From positions 62,001 through 126,000 of the forward strand of contig NZ_JADPRT010000005.1 of assembly GCF_015690355.1 (NCBI RefSeq): 64,000 bases of DNA, given 5' to 3'. How positions within the stretch are numbered: the stretch's first letter is position 1; each line of letters begins with the position of its first letter. The position numbers were made by a program, and so were the translations under genes. Shown here in pieces: positions 25,455 through 35,369 of the stretch. This DNA is from Streptacidiphilus fuscans. Lineage in GTDB: Bacteria > Actinomycetota > Actinomycetes > Streptomycetales > Streptomycetaceae. The notes beneath the pieces were generated by a model. It had not been told where the DNA came from, searched no databases, and was given only the letters and a program-made list of their open reading frames with translations.

Positions 25455-26699
25455 ATGATCGACGCAAGTACCGCACCGGCCGCTGTCGCCGAGGGCCCCA
25501 AGGCGCCTATGCGGCTGGGCCGGATCGGTCCGCTTCTGCTGATCGGGCAGCTGGCCTGGGCGGTTCCCGGCACGGCCGGTGGGACGCTCCTGCAGTCGCT
25601 GGCCGACGACATCGATCCCGCAAACAAGATCCGGGTGATCACTGTGATCGCCGCCTCGGGCGCGGTCACCAGTGCCGTGGGGACCGTGGTGGGGGGCCGG
25701 CTCTCGGACCGGACGCGCAGCCGGATCGGACGCAGGTCGCCCTGGCTGCTGGCTTCCTCGCTGGTTGCCGCTGTGGCGTTGGCGGCCTGCGGTCTGACGA
25801 CCTCGCTGGTTGCCATCGGTGTGCTGTACGCCGCTTTCCAGCTGGCGATCGGCGCTTGGGTGGCCGCGCTCTCCGCTCTGGTCCCAGATCACGTCGCAGC
25901 CGAGCAGGTGGGCCGCGCTTCCTCGTTCGCGGGGCTGGGCTACCTGCTCGGTCAGACCGTCGGTGGCGTCCTGGCCGGGGTGTTCGTGACGCACCCCAGC
26001 CCGGGGCTGACGCTGGTCCCCTGGCTCTTGGTGCTCGGCGCGGTGCTCATCGCCGTGCTCGTTCCCGCCCAGGACAACCGGGGTGTGCCCCGTGCGGCCC
26101 GCCGGGCGGAACCACGGGGGTTGGTGCCGCCCGTGTCCCGGGACTTCTGGCTGGCGTTCACCGGGCGGTTCCTGTTCATCCTCGCCATCGTGATGATCAC
26201 GCAGTTCATGCTGTACCTGTTCACCGACTATCTCGCCATGAGCAAGAAGGACGCGGGCGGTGTCCTCGCGGTGGCCACCGGGCTCGTCGGGGTGCTCGCG
26301 GCAGTGACGACGGTGGCGGCCGGAGTCCTCAGCGACCGCCTGGGCCGCAAGCGAATCTTCGTGGGCGGGGCTCCGCTGCTGCTCGCCGCGGGCCTGGTCC
26401 CCCTGCTCGTCGCGCCCAGCCTGAGCACCGTGTTCCTCTTCTTCACCACCGTGGGCCTGACCCTTGGGACCTACCTCGCCGTCGACCAGGCCCTCATGGT
26501 GGCCGTGCTGCCCGACCCCGAGAACGCCGCACGCGACCTGGGAGTGCTGAGCATCGGATCGACCCTGCCCGGCGTCGTCGCACCCGTACTGGGCGGCATC
26601 TTGGTCGACGCCGCCGGCTACACGACCGTCTTCCTCACGTCGCTCGTCCTGGCCGTCGCCGCGGCGGCCGTCATCACCCGTATCAGGAGCGTCCGTTGA
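25455..26699 (+). CDS. MFS transporter of glycoside operon
   Basis: A 414-residue protein with 12 predicted membrane helices. The MFS motif between helices 2 and 3 is GGRLSDRTRSRIGRRSPW, with a second copy GVLSDRLGRKRIF in the C-terminal half. The style (RTRSRIGRR) resembles sugar transporters of the GPH/sucrose type. It is the first gene of the GH1 operon and its TGA overlaps the TTG start of the beta-glucosidase, so it most likely imports the glycoside that GH1 and GH130 process. GAGG precedes the ATG. The upstream region 25390-25430 is locally AT-rich and probably holds the promoter. Confidence 0.88.
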   Translation: MIDASTAPAAVAEGPKAPMRLGRIGPLLLIGQLAWAVPGTAGGTLLQSLADDIDPANKIRVITVIAASGAVTSAVGTVVGGRLSDRTRSRIGRRSPWLLASSLVAAVALAACGLTTSLVAIGVLYAAFQLAIGAWVAALSALVPDHVAAEQVGRASSFAGLGYLLGQTVGGVLAGVFVTHPSPGLTLVPWLLVLGAVLIAVLVPAQDNRGVPRAARRAEPRGLVPPVSRDFWLAFTGRFLFILAIVMITQFMLYLFTDYLAMSKKDAGGVLAVATGLVGVLAAVTTVAAGVLSDRLGRKRIFVGGAPLLLAAGLVPLLVAPSLSTVFLFFTTVGLTLGTYLAVDQALMVAVLPDPENAARDLGVLSIGSTLPGVVAPVLGGILVDAAGYTTVFLTSLVLAVAAAAVITRIRSVR

Positions 26700-27883
26700 A
26701 CCGCGATCTGTCCCCCTCCACCTTCCCGCCCGGCTTCCTGTGGGGCACCGCCATCGGTGCACACCAGTCCGAGGGCAACAACACCGCCAGTGACTGGTGG
26801 TACCGGGAGAACCTGCCCGGCTCCCTGGTGGCCGAGCGGTGCGGTGACGCCGTCGACAGCTATCACCGCTGGCCCGAGGACCTCGACCTGGCGGCGCAGG
26901 CCGGGTTCACCGACTACCGCTTCGGCATCGAGTGGTCCCGCGTCGAGCCGGCCGACGGTGCGCTCTCGCATGCAGCCGTGGCCCACTACCGGCGCATCGT
27001 CGAGGGGGCCGTGGCCCGGGGCCTGCGCCCCATGGTGACGCTCCACCACTTCACGCTGCCGCTGTGGTTCGCGGCCGCCGGCGGCTGGCTGAACCCCGAT
27101 GCCGTGGAGCGCTTCCTCGGTTACGTCGATGCCCTGGCACCCGTGCTGGAGGCGGCCGGAGTGGTGCGGGTGGAGACCATCAACGAGCCGAACATCGTCG
27201 CCGTGCTCCCGCAGCTCGCGTCGGGGGAGGCCGACCTCGCCCAGGGGCTGCCTGTACCCGACCCGACCCTGACCCAGATCATGATCGCCGTACACCGCGC
27301 GACCGTTGACCGACTGCGCGCACGCCACCCGCACCTGGAGGTCGGATGGGGCGTGTCCGTACAGGACTACCAGGCCGGGCCCGGAGCCGAGGCCCAGACC
27401 GAGGCGTACTGCGAACCCCGTGACCAGGTGTTCCTGAGGGCCTCCAAGGGCGATGACTTCGTCGGGGTGCAGACCTACACCCGCGGCGTCATGGGTGCGA
27501 ACGGCGCCCTGGTCCTTGACCCGGACGCGGAACGGACGCAGACCGGCTGGGAGTTCTACCCGGCCGCCCTGGGCGGCGCCGTGCGCCGCGCAGCCCGCAT
27601 CGCCGACGGCGTCCCCCTGATCGTCACCGAGAACGGCGTCGCCACCAGCGACGACACCCGGCGGATCCGCTACACGACGCAGGCTCTGCACTCACTGCGC
27701 GCCGCGATGGACGACGGCGCGGACGTACGCGGCTACTTCCACTGGAGCCTGCTCGACAACTGGGAGTGGGGCCACTGGGGCCCCACCTTCGGGCTCGTCG
27801 CGGTCGACCCTACGACCTTCGTCCGCACCCCCAAGCCGTCGCTCGCCTGGCTGGGCGCCCTCGCCCCGGCGGCCCGGTCATGA
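26696..27883 (+). CDS. glycoside hydrolase family 1 beta-glucosidase
   Basis: A 395-residue GH1 enzyme, somewhat shorter than the usual 440-460. The start is TTG with AGGAG 5-6 nt upstream, overlapping the MFS stop (TTGA). Motifs are FLWGTAIGAHQSEG at the N-terminus, acid/base Glu in ETINEPN and nucleophile Glu in IVTENGVAT, with YFHWSLLDNWEWGHW near the end. No signal peptide is seen, so it hydrolyses an imported beta-glycoside in the cytoplasm. The next gene's ATG overlaps its TGA. Confidence 0.92.
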   Translation: MNRDLSPSTFPPGFLWGTAIGAHQSEGNNTASDWWYRENLPGSLVAERCGDAVDSYHRWPEDLDLAAQAGFTDYRFGIEWSRVEPADGALSHAAVAHYRRIVEGAVARGLRPMVTLHHFTLPLWFAAAGGWLNPDAVERFLGYVDALAPVLEAAGVVRVETINEPNIVAVLPQLASGEADLAQGLPVPDPTLTQIMIAVHRATVDRLRARHPHLEVGWGVSVQDYQAGPGAEAQTEAYCEPRDQVFLRASKGDDFVGVQTYTRGVMGANGALVLDPDAERTQTGWEFYPAALGGAVRRAARIADGVPLIVTENGVATSDDTRRIRYTTQALHSLRAAMDDGADVRGYFHWSLLDNWEWGHWGPTFGLVAVDPTTFVRTPKPSLAWLGALAPAARS

Positions 27884-29112
27884 GCGGGGCCGCGGTCCCC
27901 GGGCTCGGCCGGGCCACTCCCGAGGACGTCGGGCTCTCCACGGTCGCACTGGAGCGCGTCGACGCTGCGGTACAGAAGAGAATCGACGGCAAAGTCATCG
28001 CGGGCGCCCTCACTCTGGTGGCCCGCCACGGCAAAATCGTGCGCACCAGCAGCATGGGCGTAGACGACCGGCGCACCGGAAAGCGGCTGGCCACCGACAC
28101 CATCGTCCGCATCTTCTCCATGACCAAGCCCGTCACCGGCATCGCAATGGGCATACTTGCCGACCGCGGCCTGTGGTCCCCCAATGATCCGATCGCCCAG
28201 CATCTCCCCGAACTGGCCGACCTGAAGGTGTGCACCGGATTCGACCGGCAGGGACGACCGACGCTGGAGACGGCGGCGCACCCGCCCACCGTGGCCGAAC
28301 TCCTCACGCACACCGCGGGGTTCGTCTACGGCAGCAAGCGCACCGACCGCATCGGCCGCCTCTACGCCCGCCACCGGCTGCTGCGCTCCCGCAGCACGGA
28401 TGAGTTCCTGGACCGGCTGCGGCGGCTGCCGCTCGCCTACCAGCCCGGCACCCAGTGGCGCTACAGCCTGGCGATGGACATCCAAGGTGCGCTCATCGAG
28501 CGGCTCACCGGCCAGAGCCTGCCGGACTTCTTCCAGCAGCACATCTTCCAACCTCTGGGGATGGTCGACACCGCCTTTCACACACCGCCGCACAAGCTGT
28601 CCCGGCGCGCCCGGCTCTATTACACCGGCGGCCCCTTCCACCTGCTGAAGGGTCCCAACGTGTTCTCCAAGGACTTCACCCGCCAGCCGGACTTCGCCCT
28701 GGGCGGCATGGGCCTGGTCTCCACCCTTGACGACTACACCCGCTTCGCCCAACTCCTGCTCAATCGCGGCCAGTACGCGGGACAGCGCATCGTCAGCGCC
28801 GACAGCGTCACCGCACAGATGACCAACCACCTGCCCCAGTCCCTGCTCACGCAGGGTTTCCGCGCCGGGCACATGCACATCCGGCCCGGCTTCGGATTCG
28901 GCTGGAACGGCGCCGTGGTGCACGACCCGCAGCAAGCCGGCCTCCCCGTCGGCCGCGGAACCTACCTGTGGGACGGCGCCGCGGGCACCTGGTTCTGGGC
29001 CGATCCCGAGCACGACCTGCTCTACATCGGCCTGATCCAACTGCTCTCGTACACCGCGCCCCCACTGCAGGCCCTCACCCAGCGCCTGATGGCCGACGCC
29101 ATCCTCGACTGA
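27880..29112 (+). CDS. beta-lactamase-family serine hydrolase
   Basis: A 410-residue class-C-beta-lactamase/esterase-EstB-type protein without a signal peptide. The nucleophile motif SMTK (SxxK) follows TIVRIF, with HTAGFVYG next and a YSLAM segment at the Tyr position. It is coupled to GH1 by an ATGA overlap. In this sugar-uptake operon it is more likely an esterase removing acyl decorations from the imported glycoside than an antibiotic-resistance enzyme; that is inference. Confidence 0.85.
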   Translation: MSGAAVPGLGRATPEDVGLSTVALERVDAAVQKRIDGKVIAGALTLVARHGKIVRTSSMGVDDRRTGKRLATDTIVRIFSMTKPVTGIAMGILADRGLWSPNDPIAQHLPELADLKVCTGFDRQGRPTLETAAHPPTVAELLTHTAGFVYGSKRTDRIGRLYARHRLLRSRSTDEFLDRLRRLPLAYQPGTQWRYSLAMDIQGALIERLTGQSLPDFFQQHIFQPLGMVDTAFHTPPHKLSRRARLYYTGGPFHLLKGPNVFSKDFTRQPDFALGGMGLVSTLDDYTRFAQLLLNRGQYAGQRIVSADSVTAQMTNHLPQSLLTQGFRAGHMHIRPGFGFGWNGAVVHDPQQAGLPVGRGTYLWDGAAGTWFWADPEHDLLYIGLIQLLSYTAPPLQALTQRLMADAILD

Positions 29113-29123
29113 AAGACACCTCC

Positions 29124-30116
29124 ATGCACCAGGCCACGTTCCCCCTCGGCCCGTTCGAGCCCAGCCCGCACAACCCGATCCTGCGCCCGCACGGCACCGG
29201 CTGGGAATCGACCAACCTCTACAACCCCGCCGCCCTGGTCGTCGACGACGAAGTCATCCTGCTCTACCGGGCCCACGCCGCCGACAAGATCTCCCGCATC
29301 GGGCTCGCCCGCAGCAGCGACGGCATCCACTTCCGACGGGCCGGCACACCCGTCCTCGAACCCCAGGAGCCCTACGAACAGGCCGGCTGCGAAGACCCTC
29401 GGATCACCCACATCGCCGACACCTACTACTTGACCTACACGGGTTTCGACGGAAGTACCGCCCAACTGTGCCTGGCCACCTCCACCGATCTGCACGAGTG
29501 GACACGCCACGGCCCGCTCTTCCCCGGCTTCAACACCTGGAAGACCCTTCCCTACGGCCCCGACCGACCCTGGAGCAAGGCCGGGGTCATCCATCCGCGC
29601 CCCCTCGCCGGCCGCTACTGGATGTGGTTCGGCGAAGGCACGATCCACGCCGCGACCTCGACCGACCTCGTGCACTGGACGCCCGTCGCCGACGACTCAC
29701 ACCCCATGTACTCGCCCACGCCGGGCGGTTGGGACGGCACGCTGGTGGAGATCGGCGCCCCGCCCGTCGAGTCCGGTGACGGGCTGCTCGTCTTCCTGAT
29801 GAACAACGCGACCGCCACCTCCCCCGAACACGTCGACTACCGGTGCGGGCAGATCGCCGTCGCCACACGCGATCCCTCCACCGTGCTGGCCAAGATGACA
29901 CAGCCCTGGCTGCGGCCGACCAGCCACGAGGACACGCACGGACTGGTGCCCAACGTCACCTTCGTCGAAGGGCTCGTGCACTTCCGTGGCCGCTGGCTGG
30001 CGTACTACGGGCAGAGCGACACCACCCTCGCCGTCGCCGAATTCGACCCCACCCGGCACAACTGGCATCCACCCGCGCAGGACGCCGGCAACCAACCCTC
30101 CACCCGCTCCAACTGA
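29124..30116 (+). CDS. GH130-type glycoside phosphorylase/hydrolase
   Basis: A 330-residue five-bladed beta-propeller enzyme. GH130 features are the early NPILRPHG and NLYNPAALVVDDEVILLYR, then GCEDPRIT and IHPRPLAGRYWMWFGEG, and the final propeller closure. GH130 enzymes cleave beta-mannosides, often by phosphorolysis. The subfamily cannot be fixed by eye. It starts 11 nt after the serine-hydrolase stop, with only a weak GAAAG site. It is cytoplasmic and part of the MFS-GH1 operon. Confidence 0.82.
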   Translation: MHQATFPLGPFEPSPHNPILRPHGTGWESTNLYNPAALVVDDEVILLYRAHAADKISRIGLARSSDGIHFRRAGTPVLEPQEPYEQAGCEDPRITHIADTYYLTYTGFDGSTAQLCLATSTDLHEWTRHGPLFPGFNTWKTLPYGPDRPWSKAGVIHPRPLAGRYWMWFGEGTIHAATSTDLVHWTPVADDSHPMYSPTPGGWDGTLVEIGAPPVESGDGLLVFLMNNATATSPEHVDYRCGQIAVATRDPSTVLAKMTQPWLRPTSHEDTHGLVPNVTFVEGLVHFRGRWLAYYGQSDTTLAVAEFDPTRHNWHPPAQDAGNQPSTRSN

Positions 30117-30169
30117 CCCCGCCCGCCCCACGGCTCCCGGGCCCCGGGCCCCGCGCAAGGAATCCCACC

Positions 30170-31126
30170 ATGACCTTGAACCCGAAGCTTCAACCCCTAC
30201 TCGACCTGTACAACACCCTCCCGACGCCCGCATGGACGACGGCGGCACAGCGCCGCAAGGCCGTCCAGGACTCCGCCTTCACAGAGCACTATGCCGCGCT
30301 GATCACCCCGCCGCCCGCCCTGGCCGAGGTGTGGGAGGAGCGCATCGCGATCAATGAGCCCGACGACGAGATGACCGTGCGCATCTACCGGCCCGAGCTG
30401 ACGGAGCCCACTGCCGGCGCCCTCCTGCACCTGCACGGCGGCGGGTGGTGGTCCGGCTCCCCGGACGACGTGGACACCCGCTGCCGGCACCTGGCCACCG
30501 GGGCGGGCATCGTCGTCGTGTCGGTGGGCTACCGGCTGGCTCCCGAACACCGCTTCCCGATCCCGCTCCACGATGCCTTCACCGCCCTGCACTGGATGGT
30601 GCAGCACGCCCGACGCCTGCGCATCGATCCCCAACGGATCGGCGTGGGCGGCGAGAGTGCGGGCGGCAACCTCGCCGCCGCCCTGGCCATCCTCACGCGC
30701 GACCAGTCAGGGCCACCCCTGCGACTGCAGCTCCTGGAGGTCCCTGCGCTGGACCTCACCCTCTCCTCGGACTCGGTACGGGCCTTCGGCGACGGCTACT
30801 TCCTGACCGCCACCGATCTCGCCTGGTGCGTCGAGCAGTACCTGGGCGACCAGGATGCGATCAACCCCCTGGCCTCTCCACTACACGTCGCCTCTCTCGA
30901 CGGGCTGCCGCCCGCCGTCATCACTACAGCCCAATACGACCCCCTCGCCGACGACGGAAGCCGGTACGCCGACCGGCTCCGCGAGGCAGGTATTCCCTGC
31001 TCCTTCGTCTGCTACCCCGGGATGGTGCACTCCTCCCACCACCTGACGGCGCTCCTGCCAACGGCCGTGCAGTGGCGGAACGATGTCGTCGCCGCCGTGC
31101 GACACCACCTTTCCGGGAGGCAGTGA
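30170..31126 (+). CDS. alpha/beta hydrolase, HSL family
   Basis: A 318-residue esterase with oxyanion motif HLHGGGWW, nucleophile GGESAGGN, and Asp/His near YDPLADDGSRYADR and GMVHSSHH. This is the standard HSL/acetyl-esterase pattern for short acyl esters. AAGGA lies 8 nt before the ATG. It is the last gene of the glycoside operon and convergent with a TetR gene. Together with the serine hydrolase it suggests an acylated sugar as substrate. Confidence 0.9.
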   Translation: MTLNPKLQPLLDLYNTLPTPAWTTAAQRRKAVQDSAFTEHYAALITPPPALAEVWEERIAINEPDDEMTVRIYRPELTEPTAGALLHLHGGGWWSGSPDDVDTRCRHLATGAGIVVVSVGYRLAPEHRFPIPLHDAFTALHWMVQHARRLRIDPQRIGVGGESAGGNLAAALAILTRDQSGPPLRLQLLEVPALDLTLSSDSVRAFGDGYFLTATDLAWCVEQYLGDQDAINPLASPLHVASLDGLPPAVITTAQYDPLADDGSRYADRLREAGIPCSFVCYPGMVHSSHHLTALLPTAVQWRNDVVAAVRHHLSGRQ

Positions 31127-31191
31127 GAACCGGCCACATCCCCCGGCCTGTCCCGTGTTCAGCACGTCGCCGTGCCCCCGCCGACCCGGCG

Positions 31192-31743
31192 TCACACGGC
31201 AGCGGGCGTGGCTGCGAGCGTTGTATACAGGCGCTTGAGGTCGCCGAGAATGTCGATGGAGGGGTCACGCAACCACTGAATCTGCAGCCCTTCCATGGCG
31301 GCAATCATGGCGCGGGCCTGCCACTCGCGGCCCCGTCCCAGGATCTGCGCGGCCAGACGGGTCATCTGCTCAGCCCGGCGCTGCATGAACCGGTGTGCGG
31401 GATGTTGCGGATCGGCGGCGGCCGCGCTCATGTCGACGAACAGCTTGACCAGACCAGGCGTCTGGATCGTGTGCTCCATCAAGGCCCACACGCCATCCGG
31501 GATCGTCAGGTCGTAGATCTCGGCGTAGGTGCGGTCGCGCTCTTCAAGGATCGCGACAAGAAGGTCGTCCTTGCTGTCGAAGTAGTACAGGACTGCTGCC
31601 TCGGACACGCCCACTGCGTCCGCGATCGACCGCAGCGTCGGGCCTTGCCGCCCCGAGGCTTGATACGCCTCGAGTGCAATCGTGAGGATCTCGGCTCGCC
31701 TCGCGATGCCCTTGGCGTAGGGGCCGCGCCGGGTCTTCGTCAT
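31192..31743 (-). CDS. TetR-family regulator, GH1-operon-linked
   Basis: A 183-residue TetR regulator. The HTH covers residues about 12-58 (ARRAEILTIALEAYQASGRQ, VSEAAVLYYFDSKDDLL). The segments RGPYAK, TPGLVKLFVDMSAAAADPQ and HPAHRF match the TetR at 7194-7817, showing a shared subfamily. It is convergent with the glycoside operon and is its probable local repressor. The ribosome site is weak. Confidence 0.88.
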   Translation of the reverse strand: MTKTRRGPYAKGIARRAEILTIALEAYQASGRQGPTLRSIADAVGVSEAAVLYYFDSKDDLLVAILEERDRTYAEIYDLTIPDGVWALMEHTIQTPGLVKLFVDMSAAAADPQHPAHRFMQRRAEQMTRLAAQILGRGREWQARAMIAAMEGLQIQWLRDPSIDILGDLKRLYTTLAATPAAV

Positions 31744-32223
31744 GTCGGCGAATCTACCTGTCCCCTGCGCCGATCAGTGCAGAGGTAGCGCGCATGCCTG
31801 TCGAACTCCGTCCAGCAGGCACGCGTCGACGACAAAGCAACCCACGAGGTACTGCATCGCACCGGAATAGCCGATGACGAGGCTCGCCCTGCCCGACACG
31901 GGCCAGGCTAGCGATCTTGACAGTCTTCGACGAGGTGGATGCGGAGCCGGCCAACCGGCTGCCCGCCACCGCGACGATCACGTCGGTAAGTCTGCTCGTG
32001 AGCGGCAGTCAAGGCTGGCGGCGCCATGCAGAGTTTCCGCTGCTCGGCGCATCGAGCAACACCTGACTTCACCAGCCGGCAACGAGTCAAACCGCAACTC
32101 CTTGTCCCACTCAGGTGCTCGAGCGATCCGCGCCAGCGTGAGCGCCGAAGCCGGTGTGGCCTCGCGGCGTGCGTAGCTCCTTGTGGGGGGGCGGCCTAGC
32201 GACGTCACGGCCCCGCTGATCGC
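31744..32223. other. 480-base region without a supported gene
   Basis: A short rightward frame from about 31917 to 32068 (LTVFDEVDAEPANRLP...) has coding-like codon use at first and then decays; it matches nothing I know. Other frames are low-complexity. The left edge must contain the TetR promoter. I see no clear palindrome. Confidence 0.4.
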
Positions 32224-33105
<882 letters not shown>

Positions 33106-33351
33106 CTACCGGCCGACCCGAGCGGCCCTCCTCGCATCGGACCTCGCCCGCAACGCCACAGCCGGCCGGGAGTTCCCGTTGTGCCACCACTCGTACGTGA
33201 CGCCCCCGACCGCGATCCACTCGAAGTTCGCGAGATCAAAGCCGATGTGGGACCACGACATGCCGACCAGTCGCATCAGCGGACTGAGGGCAGCGGTCGC
33301 GACAGCTGTCCGTAAGACGACGACGGCAAGGCTCCTGGGGCGGTCGGGCAT
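33106..33351 (-). CDS. small membrane protein (second of a tandem set)
   Basis: An 81-residue protein with a hydrophobic N-terminal half (LAVVVLRTAVATAALSPL) and a second segment IAVGGVTYEWWHNG. The tail SRPAVALRARSDARRAARV parallels the tail of the first gene (SPKAVALRAKAEAKKAERA), so the two are paralogues. The gap to the upstream gene is 8 nt, with GAGG before the ATG. The function is unknown. Confidence 0.6.
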   Translation of the reverse strand: MPDRPRSLAVVVLRTAVATAALSPLMRLVGMSWSHIGFDLANFEWIAVGGVTYEWWHNGNSRPAVALRARSDARRAARVGR

Positions 33352-33359
33352 GGACTGCC

Positions 33360-33620
33360 TCAGTTCCGGGACTGCAATGCCCGCTCGGCCTTCTTCGCCT
33401 CAGCCTTGGCCCGCAACGCAACGGCCTTCGGGGAATCGCCGTACCACCACCACGTGTAGCCAGCGATCAGCACAAAGAACACCACGAAGCCCAAGAACAC
33501 CGGATTGAACCCAAGCCGGCCACCCCGCGACAAGCCGTAGAGAGTCCAAAACGTGAGGACGAGCGCACCCCTGACCAGGGCACCCAGCGTCTTCTTAGCG
33601 CGGAGATTCATGCGGCGCAC
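33360..33620 (-). CDS. small membrane protein (first of a tandem set)
   Basis: An 86-residue protein with two hydrophobic helices (LVRGALVLTFWTLYGL and VFLGFVVFFVLIAGYTWWWY) and a charged Ala/Lys/Arg C-terminal helix. The start is GTG with GAGG 7 nt upstream, or an ATG three codons in. It leads a three-gene leftward operon of small membrane proteins. I know of no named family. Confidence 0.6.
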   Translation of the reverse strand: MRRMNLRAKKTLGALVRGALVLTFWTLYGLSRGGRLGFNPVFLGFVVFFVLIAGYTWWWYGDSPKAVALRAKAEAKKAERALQSRN

Positions 33621-33833
33621 TCTAGGGCCTCACCCCGACCCCACAACAGCGTGATCAACCACTCTGAACAGGCAAAACACCAGCGAACACCCACAAACCC
33701 ACAACCCTGGAAAGAGCGTGACCACCGTGACCAGGCGCATCCTCCGCACCCAGAAGAGCTAGTGCCGCATCAAGCAACCTTCGCCCCGGTCTTGTCGGTC
33801 GAGTGCGGATCGTGGGGCACGTAGTCTCGCGGG

Positions 33834-34204
33834 ATGCACTCCCATCTGAGTTTCGAGAACCCTCCCGCGCTGCCCCATGGGGCCGTGATCGAGACGTTGG
33901 AGCGGGCCTTCTGCCGGGAGGCCTCGGTGAGGTTCTGGCCTGCTGGTCCACGGCTGAGCCCCTGGCCTACGTCGAGGCGGAGTACTTCGGAGGAGTCGGC
34001 GGGCAACGCGCCGTCGTCTGGTCATGCGGCGTGCTCTCGCTGGGACCGCTGGCGCAGAACGAACACGAGGAAACCCCCGCGCAAGGCACTCCGATCTCTG
34101 TCGCCCTGCAATCGCTCGGGGTTCGGTGTGCGGCTGGAGCTGATGAGTTCACAACCGTCGGCCTCCGACGTCATCGGCATGTGGAGGACTGGGCCTCGTC
34201 CTGA
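33834..34204 (+). pseudogene. frameshifted actinobacterial hypothetical protein
   Basis: The N-terminus (LSFENPPALPHGAVIETLER) is in one frame and the conserved body (LAYVEAEYFGGVGGQRAVVW, GTPISVALQSLGV, DEFTTVGLRRHRHVEDW) is in another; the switch falls near 33930-33955. The body matches a Streptomyces family of unknown function that I remember only by pattern. Either a real frameshift or a sequencing error explains the break. Confidence 0.5.
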
Positions 34205-34277
34205 GCTTTCAGAGAACGGCTGCTGTTGCTTCGACTTCGCCGTCGGCCGGACCTGGCGAAGCTGCAATGATCTGGGC

Positions 34278-34793
34278 ATGTTCGACTTCGGGCTGGTCGG
34301 CTACCGACCGTGTTGGCTGAGCGGTATCGGTGCCATCACATCGGCGCATGCCGGCGCATTGGGATCGGTGATCGGCCGCACACTGTCTTCGTCGTGGCTG
34401 GTCTGGGACCTGGACGACAATGAGTGGTTCGCCGACTGCCCTGTCCTGCTCGACTTCGACGGGACGCAGGTCGAGGTCAACCACAAGAAGTTCGACGACC
34501 TCTCGATCACCTGGAACGAGATCAACCCGCTCGCCCCGGTCACCTGGCCTGGAGAGGATCCCGAGTTCCACCTGGTCTGGCGCCGCGACGCCGTAGCGGA
34601 CCTCGCCGCACTGCACGGTCGACAGGTGACAGGAGTGGAGCTCCTCGAATGGGCCGGTGCTGACATGGCCAGCGGGATGGTTGCGGTCAGCTTCGTCCTC
34701 GGCGATGGCAGAGTCACCATTCACAATGCGCTGGATGAGAACGGTCTGGCGTTCGACCCGCCAGAGCGGGAGTACCGCGTCCACAAGTTGTGA
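34278..34793 (+). CDS. hypothetical protein
   Basis: A 171-residue soluble protein with a Trp-rich core (SSSWLVWDLDDNEWFADCP, LDFDGTQVEVNHKKFDDLS, LDENGLAFDPPEREYRV). The frame is open upstream through the previous broken gene, so the ATG at 34278 was chosen as the first Met giving the natural start MFDFGLVGYRPCWL. It looks like an orphan of the immunity-protein/SUKH-neighbour type common in actinomycetes, but no family is assigned. Confidence 0.65.
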   Translation: MFDFGLVGYRPCWLSGIGAITSAHAGALGSVIGRTLSSSWLVWDLDDNEWFADCPVLLDFDGTQVEVNHKKFDDLSITWNEINPLAPVTWPGEDPEFHLVWRRDAVADLAALHGRQVTGVELLEWAGADMASGMVAVSFVLGDGRVTIHNALDENGLAFDPPEREYRVHKL

Positions 34794-34815
34794 GAGCGCA
34801 GTGAAGCGAGGCGAC

Positions 34816-35271
34816 ATGCAGTTGTCACGGGGCGCGACTGGCTTCTGGGCTTCGACCGAGGAGCCCCTTCCGCTGGCCGATGTCCCGCGCTTGCGGGGCC
34901 TGTGCTTCGAAGCGGCCCGGCTGGCGCACGCCGCGGTGGGCTCCTGGCATGAGGCGGGGCAGTGCAGCTTCCACACGGTGGACGTCCTCGGTGCCGGGAC
35001 GTCGCATTGGCTGTTGTTCCATGCCCACCTGCCACTTGTCGCCTTCTGCGCCGTAGCGCCCCCGTCAGGTCAACCCGTCGATGGCTTCACGGAGCCGCCC
35101 TCGTGGGCTGGGGTCTTCGAGGCTGGCGGCGTTGGAGTGCTCGGCCCACGCACGCTGGACCTTCCGATCTCGGCTGTGGACCTCGGTGGTCTGTCGACTG
35201 CGGAGAGGGGTCAAGTCGGTCACTGGCAGCCGCAGACTTTGGGTGACCTTCTCTTCAACTGGTGGGACTGA
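34816..35271 (+). CDS. hypothetical protein
   Basis: A 151-residue soluble protein (GATGFWASTEEPLPLADVPR, SHWLLFHAHLPLVAFC) ending in LGDLLFNWWD. The ATG has GAGG 5 nt upstream; a GTG at 34801 is an alternative. It is 22 nt after the preceding gene and probably co-transcribed. No family is recognised. Confidence 0.6.
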   Translation: MQLSRGATGFWASTEEPLPLADVPRLRGLCFEAARLAHAAVGSWHEAGQCSFHTVDVLGAGTSHWLLFHAHLPLVAFCAVAPPSGQPVDGFTEPPSWAGVFEAGGVGVLGPRTLDLPISAVDLGGLSTAERGQVGHWQPQTLGDLLFNWWD

Positions 35272-35369
35272 GGACCGTAGGAGTCGAGCCCGGCAGCCGC
35301 CTGCGCACGTCGTGGGACTTGCCATGGAAACGGGTTGAGTACGGCGGGTTGGCTCGCGATACTCCGAGG

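Noticed and set aside
27880..29112. Antibiotic-resistance beta-lactamase
   Set aside because: It has the SxxK motif, but no signal peptide, an atypical Tyr region, and lies inside a sugar operon, so an esterase-like role is more likely.
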